IMG/VR virus record: IMGVR_UViG_3300032770_000004
Location: 79,375 to 143,374 of that record
Strand: one strand, 5' to 3'
DNA from: a virus
DNA length: 64,000 bases
The notes below the pieces were generated by a model. That model made no database searches. It saw only the letters and a list, made by a program, of their open reading frames with translations, and was not told the origin of the DNA. Shown here in pieces: positions 32,292 to 42,100 of this stretch. Position 1 is the first letter of the stretch, and every line of letters begins with the position of its first letter. A program made the position numbers and the translations under genes.

Positions 32292-34322
32292 ATGGCTCGA
32301 TACTATGATGTGCTATACGATTTCGGAGAGTTTCCACAGGACTCTGGTGGTGGCGATCAGTTTACCCCAGACAGTCTGACGACTTCTCCGTATGCCATCA
32401 TGGCTGTATATCGCTATCGATACCCAGTGACTTTCAGTCGTGCGCAGGGGGCTAGTTTTGCGACCGGAAGTGATGCCACGAACGCCTCTGTTCAGCTACG
32501 AGAACTCACCCTTATCGTGTGCGATGACATTCAGAATTTGCAAGTACAATTCACTAAGTCTAACCACATTAGCCAACTATCTGCCACACTTCTGCCCGGA
32601 ATGAACTATCTGACCGAAATGTTTCCTGGAGACTGGGTGATGTGTTGGATCGTCAACAACAAAGATTCCTTGACCAGTCTCATTGACAGGATCAAGAACA
32701 ATAAAGCATGTAATAAGTTTTATGATGGGTTGAAATTCATTGGGAAGATAACTTCCGTCAGGAAGAACATTCAGCAACAACCTAGCGGTGTTCGCCATTC
32801 GTCCTATCAGGTGAATGCAGCCGGATTCACAGAGTTTGATGCACAGCTCTATTTTGAACCATATCTAGCAGCAACCAATCCCAACATTGTGACTCAGTGG
32901 CTCAAGCAGACAGGCGCTGACATTGACAATCTTATCGCTTCTAATGGCCAGGGAATCAGCATTAACAAGATACTCCCCTCTCTTCTCGATGCATTCTACG
33001 GTAAAGGTATTCCATCAAACTCTGGAGCTAATGCTGATATTCAAGGCATGCCAAATAACCAGACCGGCATTACGGCCAACTCATTCATCATTCCAGCACC
33101 CGTAGCAAACGCGCTTGGTATTTCGCAGGGATCCAAACCCAACAATCAAGTAGGATGGAATGATATTTGTGAAGTGTTGCAAGGCATTCAAAAGTATCAA
33201 CTCAGCAGCGCATCTCTCCAAGCAAGCATCATTGTTGATCTCCAGAATGGGAAAGAGGGAGCTAATGGAAGATCTGTAGCCGACATCTTCACGCCAGATG
33301 GGGTACCAGATGGTTCACGTCTTCGTAGGCGCGAAACAAAGGATCCGTTATTGGGAGTGTTCCTGCCCAGTCCGCCACAATTTACTGGCCAAAGGACTGT
33401 TTGGTCCATCATGCAACAGTACCTAAATCCCACCATCAATGAGATGTATACCTGTTTGCGAGTGAATCCGGCAGGAGACGTGCTGCCTACAGTAGTTACT
33501 CGTCAGTTACCCTTTAGCTCGGGCCTGATCAGCGATCTCTATCGTCCCAAGTTTATCAAAGTGGCCACCGCAGACGATAGCGATACCGAACGAAGTACTA
33601 CTTCTGGAGAATCAGACACAGAATCTACTGCTCCTCATCAGCTAGCACTTACCAGATTCATGGAACTTCCCCGTTGGCGAATTCATCCCATCCTCATTCA
33701 ATCGGTAGACCTGGGACGTAGCGATGCGTTGCGTTTCAATTTTGTTCATGTATACGGCGAAACCGGCCTTCAATCGCAGGATAGAACCAGTTACATCGTT
33801 CGAGATCCTCCCGTTTCAGATGAAATTGACATCAGCCGTTCTGGTCTTCGTCCATACATGCAATCAGTCAACTGCGCACCGACAGATACTCTTAATCGCA
33901 AGGCGGGTGATTGGATGTACATTATCAGTGACATCATCATGGGCCAACACCTAATGCTGACAGGTACCATGACTACGAAGGGAATCCAATCTCCAATTTG
34001 TCCAGGAGACAACATTGAATTCGATGGTCACGTACTTCATATTGAGGCAGTTTCCCACAACTTCCAAATGACAGGAGATGGCAAGAAGTTTTTCCATACA
34101 TCACTGGCCCTTAGTCATGGCGTAAAGGCAGATCAGGAGCCTGAATATGGAGACTTGTCTCTCTTCACTGGTTCTACACAAGAAGACCTCACTCGCTTTG
34201 ATGCACATCCAGCTTCGGAGTATTCCTTCAGTCCAAATCAGCCCAGCGAGCCTTCGTCGGCTACGACGCCAGCCGGTGATTATGAACCCACCGACGATGG
34301 TTCTAATGGTACCTCTGCATGA
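32292..34322 (+). CDS. Baseplate hub protein (gpD/gp27-like)
   Basis: 676 residues. Strands such as 'QVQFTKSNHISQLSATLLPG' and 'YLTEMFPGDWVMCWIVNN' resemble the first tube-like domain of hub proteins; 'YQVNAAGFTEFDAQLYFEPYLA' and 'GIQSPICPGDNIEFDGHVLHIEAVSHNFQMTGDGKKFF' are typical of hub C-terminal parts. The gene follows the tape measure and overlaps the spike gene by 4 bases (ATGA), the usual hub-spike order. It lies in the tail tip, holding the spike. Confidence 0.75.
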   Translation: MARYYDVLYDFGEFPQDSGGGDQFTPDSLTTSPYAIMAVYRYRYPVTFSRAQGASFATGSDATNASVQLRELTLIVCDDIQNLQVQFTKSNHISQLSATLLPGMNYLTEMFPGDWVMCWIVNNKDSLTSLIDRIKNNKACNKFYDGLKFIGKITSVRKNIQQQPSGVRHSSYQVNAAGFTEFDAQLYFEPYLAATNPNIVTQWLKQTGADIDNLIASNGQGISINKILPSLLDAFYGKGIPSNSGANADIQGMPNNQTGITANSFIIPAPVANALGISQGSKPNNQVGWNDICEVLQGIQKYQLSSASLQASIIVDLQNGKEGANGRSVADIFTPDGVPDGSRLRRRETKDPLLGVFLPSPPQFTGQRTVWSIMQQYLNPTINEMYTCLRVNPAGDVLPTVVTRQLPFSSGLISDLYRPKFIKVATADDSDTERSTTSGESDTESTAPHQLALTRFMELPRWRIHPILIQSVDLGRSDALRFNFVHVYGETGLQSQDRTSYIVRDPPVSDEIDISRSGLRPYMQSVNCAPTDTLNRKAGDWMYIISDIIMGQHLMLTGTMTTKGIQSPICPGDNIEFDGHVLHIEAVSHNFQMTGDGKKFFHTSLALSHGVKADQEPEYGDLSLFTGSTQEDLTRFDAHPASEYSFSPNQPSEPSSATTPAGDYEPTDDGSNGTSA

Positions 34323-35443
34323 GCATGATTCTAGATGACAATACAGTTATCCCAAGCTATCTAAGCATTCGCCAGCGTGGAGGTGGGTCGAATGATGGTG
34401 GAACCACGCTTACTGACTACACGCTGCGCCTCGGTGAAGTGAAGAAAATCATCTACCATGACGATCCTCTCAGCTACGGCAAGAAGACCGTAGAGTATGA
34501 AATCGAGGTACAGTATCGAGACGGCAACGGTATTTATACTTCCAGTACCTATCGCGGAGCAACTATCAGTACACTCTTCGGAGGTATTGCGGATCGCTTC
34601 CATGCAACATTCCGAGCCGACAATTCTTCTAAAGATGCGGCAGTTGGAACCGGTAGCAAGGTACTCGTTCTATGTCTCGCTGGCGATCAACAGAAAGCCA
34701 TCATCCTTGGCGGCGTAGAAGACCCGACCGGCACGCGGACTGAAGAATCTTCAAGTGGCCACAATCTCTTCTTTGAATTCAACGGAATCCAGGCAACCAT
34801 CGACAAAGATGGTCAGCTCACCCTAAAATTCCGTGGTGCTACCAAACAAGACGGCACGCTAGTAGACGGAGCAGTGACAGATGCCGAAGGAACGCAAGTT
34901 ACCATTGACAAGCAAGGAACATTGACCGTCTCAACCCCTAGTCAGGCTCAATATCTACAGCTCGACCACCAGAACAAGAAGCTCAACTTCAAGGCGGATC
35001 AGGAGTGGAATGTCAACATCAACGGCAAGGTGAACGTACAGGCTGGCGACGATGTCACCATATCTACTTCTGGAGGCGCTGTAAATGTCAATGCGAGCGG
35101 TAACGTTGTCATTAAGTCTGCTGGCGTTAAGGTAGGTGCAGCTACTCAAGCCTGGATGATGGGAACAAATTACCGTAATGCCCAACAGACTCTTAATCAG
35201 ACTCTGGCAAACGTTTTCACTGTTCTAGCTACCCTTCATGCTACGGCCGGAGTCTCAATGCAGGTAGCCTCTGGTTTGAACGCAACACCAGTCTATGGCG
35301 GCATCTTAGCTCTTCCTGGCTTCTCGGCCGCATCGCAGGCAATTATTCAAATGGGTCCTCAGATTGCTCAAGGAATGGCAGCAATCCGCGCCTTCGAAGC
35401 TGGATCCGCCACCTACCTAAGTACCGTGAACACCAACGACTAA
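34319..35443 (+). CDS. Baseplate spike protein (gpV/gp5-like)
   Basis: 374 residues. An OB-fold region (residues ~30-140) with 'GSKVLVLCLAGDQQKAIILGGVEDP' is followed by short regular strands (VTISTSGGAVNVNASGNVVIKSAGVKVG) that fit a triple-stranded beta-helix of a puncturing spike. The last ~90 residues are helical and Ala-rich, an extra domain not seen in minimal spikes. No lysozyme domain is inserted, unlike T4 gp5. It is coupled to the hub gene by ATGA. Confidence 0.8.
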   Translation: MSMILDDNTVIPSYLSIRQRGGGSNDGGTTLTDYTLRLGEVKKIIYHDDPLSYGKKTVEYEIEVQYRDGNGIYTSSTYRGATISTLFGGIADRFHATFRADNSSKDAAVGTGSKVLVLCLAGDQQKAIILGGVEDPTGTRTEESSSGHNLFFEFNGIQATIDKDGQLTLKFRGATKQDGTLVDGAVTDAEGTQVTIDKQGTLTVSTPSQAQYLQLDHQNKKLNFKADQEWNVNINGKVNVQAGDDVTISTSGGAVNVNASGNVVIKSAGVKVGAATQAWMMGTNYRNAQQTLNQTLANVFTVLATLHATAGVSMQVASGLNATPVYGGILALPGFSAASQAIIQMGPQIAQGMAAIRAFEAGSATYLSTVNTND

Positions 35444-35446
35444 TTT

Positions 35447-36076
35447 ATGGCAACATTTCCAATCAGCGTAGCCGAGCAGACAATGCTCGATCAAATCAAA
35501 GCAGACGGCATTTCGATTAGCTCTCGTGGCGTGGCCGTAGATGTTGATGGTGACGGCACGGGTGATACGCCCTACATTACTGATTTGCCGATGCCAGTCA
35601 AGAACTGGGATACGCTGGTGCCTTCTGGTTCAATCCTTGAAAAGAAGGTAGCCGATGGACTTCGTGTGGCCGCACTTCCCATTGTTCGTCAGGTGATGCC
35701 AATAGGATGGCACGATGAGAATGTTGGTTTCGGCCACTCAATCAGCGGATCCAACGTTACACTCAACAAGTTCAGCATTCCACAGGACCAGATTCTCCAG
35801 GCCCCCAGACAAGTAATGGCAACCGTATCCTGGTCAGCCTACTCTACAGTGGCGAGCACTGGCGTCAGTTACTTCCTTGACGTAAATGGCACTCCTACTA
35901 CATCGATGCCATTCTATTTCAACGAAGCCAACTCGCACAGGTCCATGTCTGGCAACTGGTTGCTTACCATTCCAGCCGGTACAGTAACCATCACCTTCTA
36001 TGCAGTAAGAAGCTCTGGAACGGGTGTTATCACCATGGATTCCAACGACTTCTCATCCCTCACACTGATGGGGTAA
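35447..36076 (+). CDS. Virion protein of unknown fold
   Basis: 209 residues, beta-rich: 'VDVDGDGTGDTPYITDLPMP' (possible calcium-binding Asp cluster), then 'GHSISGSNVTLNKFSIPQDQI' and a C-terminal jelly-roll-like stretch (LLTIPAGTVTITFYAVRSSGTG). Between spike and wedge genes; probably a baseplate or tail-tip accessory. No family recognised. TAATTT precedes the ATG directly and no Shine-Dalgarno is seen, so translation may be coupled to the spike gene. Confidence 0.6.
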   Translation: MATFPISVAEQTMLDQIKADGISISSRGVAVDVDGDGTGDTPYITDLPMPVKNWDTLVPSGSILEKKVADGLRVAALPIVRQVMPIGWHDENVGFGHSISGSNVTLNKFSIPQDQILQAPRQVMATVSWSAYSTVASTGVSYFLDVNGTPTTSMPFYFNEANSHRSMSGNWLLTIPAGTVTITFYAVRSSGTGVITMDSNDFSSLTLMG

Positions 36077-36079
36077 TCT
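36074..36079 (+). promoter_or_regulatory. GTAATCT motif 8 bases before ATG 36088
   Basis: GGGTAATCTT overlaps the previous stop codon and ends 8 bases before the wedge ATG, which has no Shine-Dalgarno. Confidence 0.5.
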
Positions 36080-36087
36080 TTTGACAT

Positions 36088-38643
36088 ATGGCTATTACTG
36101 ATGACAAGGTCAGGTTCTTTGGACCTGCTACGCTAGCGGCTAACGAAAATAAGGATCCGTTTGGTGCTGGTGGCACTTTCCAGTCGTCTACCTCCGTTCC
36201 GACCGATCCATTCTGGGATGTCGCATATTCTAGTGAGCTTAAGAATCGTTGGGATAAGGTTTATCCTTACCAGCTGCTTATTCTAGAACGCGTTAATGGA
36301 AGCTATAGCAATGCCAACATAAAGGCACGCTTCACTCTTCCTATTCCTCCCCAAGAACTGAATATCGATATGCCCTTCGCGATTGAAACAACAGTCACTA
36401 TGGGAGGTGTGATTGAAGAGCATAACGGCGCTCCCCTTAGGACAATTACGCTATCAGGAACGACAGGACTTCTGCCGCTTCGAGGCACGGTTGTTAAGCC
36501 AGGAATTCTTTCTCAAGCAACGACCATCTTTGCTGGTACATTCAGTGGCGTCAATACTATCACCAACTCTTTCAATCAAGCCGGGAACGTCCTTGGATTT
36601 GATGGCGTGACTCCTCCGAACGTCATTCCTGAGACAGACTTTGATGGAGATCTAGGCAACTCGACCGGATTCTATCAATTCATGCTCTTGCAACGATTCC
36701 TGGAGTCCTACATCACTCAGAAGAAGACGAACGAGGGTCGAAACCTACGACTCGCCTTCGCCATTTGGAAGGAACAGGAAGTCTACATTGTCAGTCCCGT
36801 TCTGTTTAGCCGCAGACGCAGCGCTGCGTCTCCAATGGAGTATATGTATACGCTCCAACTTCGAGCTTGGCGACGCATTACACTTGATGACAATCAAACG
36901 CAACCCTACAACAACTCCGTAGGTATTCGAGACATCAATAAACTTGCGCAGATTGCGAATGCCATCGATACAGGACGCAAAATCCTTGAAGGAGTACGCA
37001 ATACTCTTCAGGGTGTTCGTGCTGACATCCAGAACATTCTCTTTACTCCTCTTAGAGAGACTGGTCTCTTTGTCAAAGACATGATTGGCACCTCGCTTGT
37101 GGCTACCGACATGCCTTCCAACATCATGCAGGACTTCCGCGAAGGAATTCTAGAGCTGGTAACTCAAGGACAGGGAATCGACCAGCTTAGCCGCTCATTC
37201 AGTCGTGTGCCGCAGACCTATGAACAGACAGTGAGCGATATTCAAGAAGCCTTCCGAGACCTTGCTATCAGCAGCGGCAAGGCTGATACTGGAGCTGGCC
37301 AAGACCCAGCCAGCAAGCAAGCTGGTTTGTTCGGTGGAACACAAAATGCGAAGAACGCGGATCGCGCCAACAAGATTGCTGCCAATCCTCTTGATAACTT
37401 TAGCTTTTTCAACACCATTCGTATCTCTGACCTTAATCTACGTCCCGCTACTATCAAGAAAATCGAAGACGAGCGCACACGCGTACGCAACTATCGCCGC
37501 GAGGACTTCGAGAAATTCCGAGATCAGACTCTAACCGTCCTGGCCGACTTCAGCGATTTCGTAGGAGCAGGGAACAGTACCTACACCAAACTCTATGGAC
37601 TTCCTACACGCACCACGACTCGAACTCCTACTGATGATGAGTGGGATACCATTCACTCACTGAGTCAGCTCGCGCAGACCTATGACACCCTAGCTGCTTC
37701 GACGACCATCAACCAAGACGTCATTGATGACATTGAATATGTAGCCGGTCTAGCTACTCGCTCTGGCATCGCATTCCGTGTACCCAAGAGCAAGTTCGCC
37801 GTTCCATTCCCATACGGATATACGCTTGAACAATTGGCAGATCGCTACTTGGGAGACCCATTGCGCTGGCATGAAATCGCCACCCTCAATGGTCTCCAGG
37901 CACCTTACGTCGATGAAACAGGATTCCAGCTTCCACTTCTTGTGAATGGATCTGGAAACGATATTGTCATCAGCGATGCCAGCAACATTTTCGTTGGCCA
38001 GTTACTGTGGCTTTCCAGCTCGAACGTTCGTCGCGAGTCTCGTCGTGTTCAAAGAGTCGTTCAGACCGGTTCAGGCCAATTTGTTGTGACTCTCGATGGA
38101 GATTCGGATCTCGTTAAGTTCACCACAGTCGGCGCTTCGATTGTCCAGGGTTTCCTACCGAACACAGTTAATAGCCAGATGCAGATTTACATCCCATCCG
38201 ACATTGAACCTCCTGAAGAAGACTTCAGAGTCAAGAGCATTCCTGGCGTCGACTATTTCGATCCACTCGTACGTACGGGTGGGGTAGACTTATTGCTTAC
38301 CCAGTCTGGCGACCTTGTCATCACACCCGATGGTGATAGTCGTTTGGCCGTAGGTTTGACGAACTTAATCCAGAAGGTACGCTTGGCGCTCGCTACACCT
38401 CGTGGCAGCTTAATGCATCACCCCGACTATGGTATTGGCATCAAGCCGGGAACGAGTACCGCTGACATTTCAGCAAACGATCTTCTAAACAGCGCGGATC
38501 AGATGTTCAAGGATGACCCAGGATTTACTGGTGTCCAATCCGCAAGTGTCCGAAAAGACACGAATGCTGTGTATATGAAAATCGTAGTCGGCATTGCTGG
38601 CGGCACGATGTACATCCCAGTAGAAGTCCAAGCCAAACAATAA
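36088..38643 (+). CDS. Baseplate wedge protein with LysM-like and gp25-like domains
   Basis: 851 residues. A long N-terminal baseplate region holds 'ARFTLPIPPQELNIDMPFAIETTVTMGG', which resembles tail-tip adaptor proteins. Residues ~570-612 look like a LysM/gp53-type module (YTLEQLADRYLGDPLRWHEIATLN). The final ~125 residues are a gp25-like (lysozyme-like W) wedge domain: 'LIQKVRLALATPRGSLMHHPDYGIGI'. These are separate proteins in many phages, so this is a fusion. It precedes the gpJ-type wedge, as gp25 does in T4-like and P2-like clusters. Confidence 0.75.
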   Translation: MAITDDKVRFFGPATLAANENKDPFGAGGTFQSSTSVPTDPFWDVAYSSELKNRWDKVYPYQLLILERVNGSYSNANIKARFTLPIPPQELNIDMPFAIETTVTMGGVIEEHNGAPLRTITLSGTTGLLPLRGTVVKPGILSQATTIFAGTFSGVNTITNSFNQAGNVLGFDGVTPPNVIPETDFDGDLGNSTGFYQFMLLQRFLESYITQKKTNEGRNLRLAFAIWKEQEVYIVSPVLFSRRRSAASPMEYMYTLQLRAWRRITLDDNQTQPYNNSVGIRDINKLAQIANAIDTGRKILEGVRNTLQGVRADIQNILFTPLRETGLFVKDMIGTSLVATDMPSNIMQDFREGILELVTQGQGIDQLSRSFSRVPQTYEQTVSDIQEAFRDLAISSGKADTGAGQDPASKQAGLFGGTQNAKNADRANKIAANPLDNFSFFNTIRISDLNLRPATIKKIEDERTRVRNYRREDFEKFRDQTLTVLADFSDFVGAGNSTYTKLYGLPTRTTTRTPTDDEWDTIHSLSQLAQTYDTLAASTTINQDVIDDIEYVAGLATRSGIAFRVPKSKFAVPFPYGYTLEQLADRYLGDPLRWHEIATLNGLQAPYVDETGFQLPLLVNGSGNDIVISDASNIFVGQLLWLSSSNVRRESRRVQRVVQTGSGQFVVTLDGDSDLVKFTTVGASIVQGFLPNTVNSQMQIYIPSDIEPPEEDFRVKSIPGVDYFDPLVRTGGVDLLLTQSGDLVITPDGDSRLAVGLTNLIQKVRLALATPRGSLMHHPDYGIGIKPGTSTADISANDLLNSADQMFKDDPGFTGVQSASVRKDTNAVYMKIVVGIAGGTMYIPVEVQAKQ

Positions 38644-38653
38644 TTGGCCGGGG

Positions 38654-38659
38654 TAATCT
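38654..38659 (+). promoter_or_regulatory. GTAATCT motif upstream of the 38702 nuclease
   Basis: GGGGTAATCT lies 11 bases after the preceding stop codon and 42 bases before the nuclease ATG, so it is not part of a stop codon here. Confidence 0.35.
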
Positions 38660-38701
38660 ACATTCCATCCTGACAAGTAGTTCCTGAAGGATATCAATCC
38701 C

Positions 38702-39163
38702 ATGGCAGACAAATGGTATCAGACTTGTGTTCAATCAAAGCGATGCCCTAGATGCGGTAAGTCTAGGGGCTCATCGAAGTCGATCTATTGTCAAGCCTGT
38801 AGCGTCCATAACGCCAAACAAAAAATGATCCGTAAGAACGCGGGAGACTGTCCTAACCACAGGAACGTTAAGCGTCCGTGTGTTCTATGCAAATGGAGCA
38901 TCGCAGAAAGCTCACTTAGAAAATACGGAATTTCCTTAGAGGAGTTTGCTTGGATGGAACACGCACAAAATCGTTTGTGCGCGATTTGTCAACAGAGACC
39001 AGATTCTGGTCGAGATTTAGCCGTGGATCATGATCACGAAACCGGCCAAATTAGAGGACTACTTTGTGATCGATGCAACCCAGGTATCGGAATGTTCCCT
39101 AAGAAGGAAAATCTATTGCGAGCATACGAGTACCTGAAGAAGTTCGGAAAAGAAAATGGCTGA
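38702..39163 (+). CDS. Endonuclease VII-like free-standing nuclease
   Basis: 153 residues. An N-terminal zinc knuckle (CPRCGKSRG ... YCQACS) precedes the endonuclease VII-type core: YGISLEEFAWMEHAQNRLCAICQQRP, LAVDHDHETGQIRGLLCDRCN. Here the catalytic motif is DHDH rather than DHNH. It is inserted between the gp25-type and gpJ-type wedge genes; its end overlaps the gpJ-type start by 8 bases. It is a third relative of the 12953 and 29344 nucleases. Confidence 0.85.
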   Translation: MADKWYQTCVQSKRCPRCGKSRGSSKSIYCQACSVHNAKQKMIRKNAGDCPNHRNVKRPCVLCKWSIAESSLRKYGISLEEFAWMEHAQNRLCAICQQRPDSGRDLAVDHDHETGQIRGLLCDRCNPGIGMFPKKENLLRAYEYLKKFGKENG

Positions 39164-42100
39164 TATCCCAACTCCACGAAGCTACTCTCAGATCCTCGGA
39201 GAGATGGTTGACGCTCTTCTTTCGCGCCTCGGCCTTCCGAGTCTGCGAGTTGGCTCGCCTGCGCTTTCGATTCTAGAAGCCGCTGCCCAATCCGACCTTC
39301 GTAGCTCGCAAGACATTTTCAACCTTCTCAATTCCTTGAGTCTAGATCGTGCATCGGGCTTGGCGTTGGATCGCATCGGTGCCGATGAACAGGTTCCTCG
39401 CCTCGGTCAGACAGCCGCCTCAGGAGCCGTTGACATTAGCGATACTGCCTTCACTAAGATTTCAACGCTCATCTATCAGGGCCTTGGCTCTCCAATCGTA
39501 GGTACCATGACCTTGAATGTAGATGATGCTAGCCTTTTCCCGACTAGCGGCAACATCTACGTCGGTCGTGGCACTACCAATTACGAAGGACCCATTCCTT
39601 ACACTGCCACTACCAATGTCGGTAGCTATTGGGCACTGACTCTTGGAACTGGAACCACCAAATTCCACAATCTAGGAGAAGGAGTTGTACTTGCACAAGG
39701 CGGCAATCGAAACATTCCTGCTGGTACTCTAATGGCAACGCCACAAGGCAATGCTGGTACTGCTGTGCAGTTCTCGACCCTTTATGGCGCTACTATCCCC
39801 GATGGTGAAACACTAGTTCAGAACATTCCATCTGTTGCACGTGTTCCTGGGTCTATCGGCAACGTAATTGCTAACAGCGTTACCACATTTGTCTCTCCTC
39901 CGTTTACTACCGCTGCCGTCAATAACCCAGCTCCATTCGCCAACGGTCTTGATACTGAGGATGATCAGTCCTACCGTGAACGTATCCGCTCTGCTCGCAA
40001 TTCGCGCAGCAAGGGAACAGACCTTGCCATTCAGACTGGCGTTATTGGCATCACTGCCCTCGACGAGAATAAGCGCGTCCTAAGCGCGAGCATTGTCACA
40101 CGCGAAGACGAGCCCGTCACTCTCTACATCGACGACGGTACAGGATACGAGCCTATCTCTGAAGGAATCGCCTTTGAAATCATAGTAGACGATGCCTTGG
40201 GTGGCGAGCAGTATTTACAGCTGGCTAACGGTCGACCGGTTCAAAAAGCATCCATTGTCAGCGCACTTTCGGCTCCTTTTGTGCTTTCGGATAACTGTCA
40301 ACTTGCGGTTGAAGTTAGCGGTGTTAGAAGCACACATCAGTTCCCCGCTTCCGACTTCTCTGAAATCACCAATGCTAGCGCATTTGAAGTGGCAGCATCT
40401 ATCAACAGCGACCCCGCAATCAGCTGGTCGGCAAGCGCCACCAACAACGGCAATAATGTTCTCATCTTCGCCAAGGCTGACTCGAACGAGGATCTCCAGG
40501 TAGTTGCAGCAGATGCCGGTCTGATTGATGCCAACGACCTTCTTGGCTTCAATACCAATCCCGCCAAGACCCTTTGGCTCTACAAGAATGATGTTCTCCT
40601 TGAAAAGGATGGCGAGCTGGCCCTTCTTACTACCAAGCCACAAAGTCAGTGGTCTTCTATCGCCACGGGCGCGACTCTGAACATTTCGGTTGATGGTATT
40701 CCATTGACAATCACCATCAACGATGTCGACTTTATCAACGCCGGAACCTCCTACGTCAAGGTAGCTGCTACTAATTCTTTGGCGTCTTGGGCTCAGGTTT
40801 TGAACTATAAGATTCCAGGCGTCACCGTGACGGTTGATGGCGGATCTCTCGACTTTACTAGCAACAGTGGGCGAAGTTCGCGAGCAGCGATTGCCATCAC
40901 TGGCGGTTCCATGCAAGGTGCGATGTTTAGCACAATGACTGCCCAAGGCCGCAACAAGGACTATAGTCTGGATCGCAACCTTGGTCAAATTAAGCTAGAG
41001 ACACCACTCATAGCTGAAGATCGCCTAACCGCTGGAAGTCTCAATACTCGTGGTTTCGTGGTAACCCCAGCTTTCACTACCCATAATATTGCTTCTGTTG
41101 CCACCAGCGTTGCTGGCCAGAATGGCGCAGAACTTTGGGTGGTAGTTGATGGAAATGCTCAGATTGTCAATATCGGAGCTGGCATAGGTACATCATTAAC
41201 TGTAACCAATCCCACTTCTCCTACCTGGGGAAAACGCGTACGTTACAACAGTAACGCAGCCGCCAATCTCTTTGGTAACGCTCTAGAAGGTGACTGGGTT
41301 ATTGCGACAGACCTTGCATTTAACATTGCTAACCGTGGAGCATACCGTATCGCGGCAGTAGATGCTGGCGGTACCTGGATTGAAGTTGAACGTCCATCTT
41401 CGTGGTCCACTACTCAGGCTGCCTTCAATCTCTTGACGGGCGGAATGAAGGTCGTTCGTACCTTAGTAGAACCACAGCGTGTATTCATCACTACAGCCAA
41501 TAACTATACAGCCCTCAGTCTTGTGACGGCAATGCAGCCACAGCTTGATGGAGCAACCGCCGAAGTCTATCAAACCCAGCAGGTTCTTCTGCGCACCAAT
41601 AGCTTTACTGGAGGCGACATTGCGGTCGTAGCAGCCAATGACGAAGGCGTTCTCCTTGGCTTCCCCCTAACCGGAGCTGTGGCTAGCGGTATTAGCCACC
41701 TTGCAAGTATCGTCGCAAGCCATCCTCAGACTGGAACTCCTGGATTCAATAACTACACGGTATTTTCGGTCACTAGCTCAACAGTCATCAACTATGGATC
41801 CGGTACTGCTCCGAGCAGCAGCGGTATTCTCGTCGGACTCAAGGCTCTTGATGATACTAGCGGTACTAAGTATAGCAACAAGAACCACATTTCCGGTATC
41901 GCTTCACAGTCCGGTACTGTGCTGACATTACGTACCCCGGCACTAGAACAATGGCTACCGCAAGACCGCTTCTACGTATCGTCTTCATATGGAATCACTG
42001 CCCGAGATCAGATTGCGGTAGTGGTTGATGGCGATGAAATCAGCAAGCGTTATGTGATGAATATGTATCGTCGCGTAACCCCAGGCAGCACCACGTATGG

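Noticed and set aside
32286-32294. TAATCC just before ATG 32292 as another start element
   Set aside because: The last base differs and it abuts the ATG, so the spacing does not fit.
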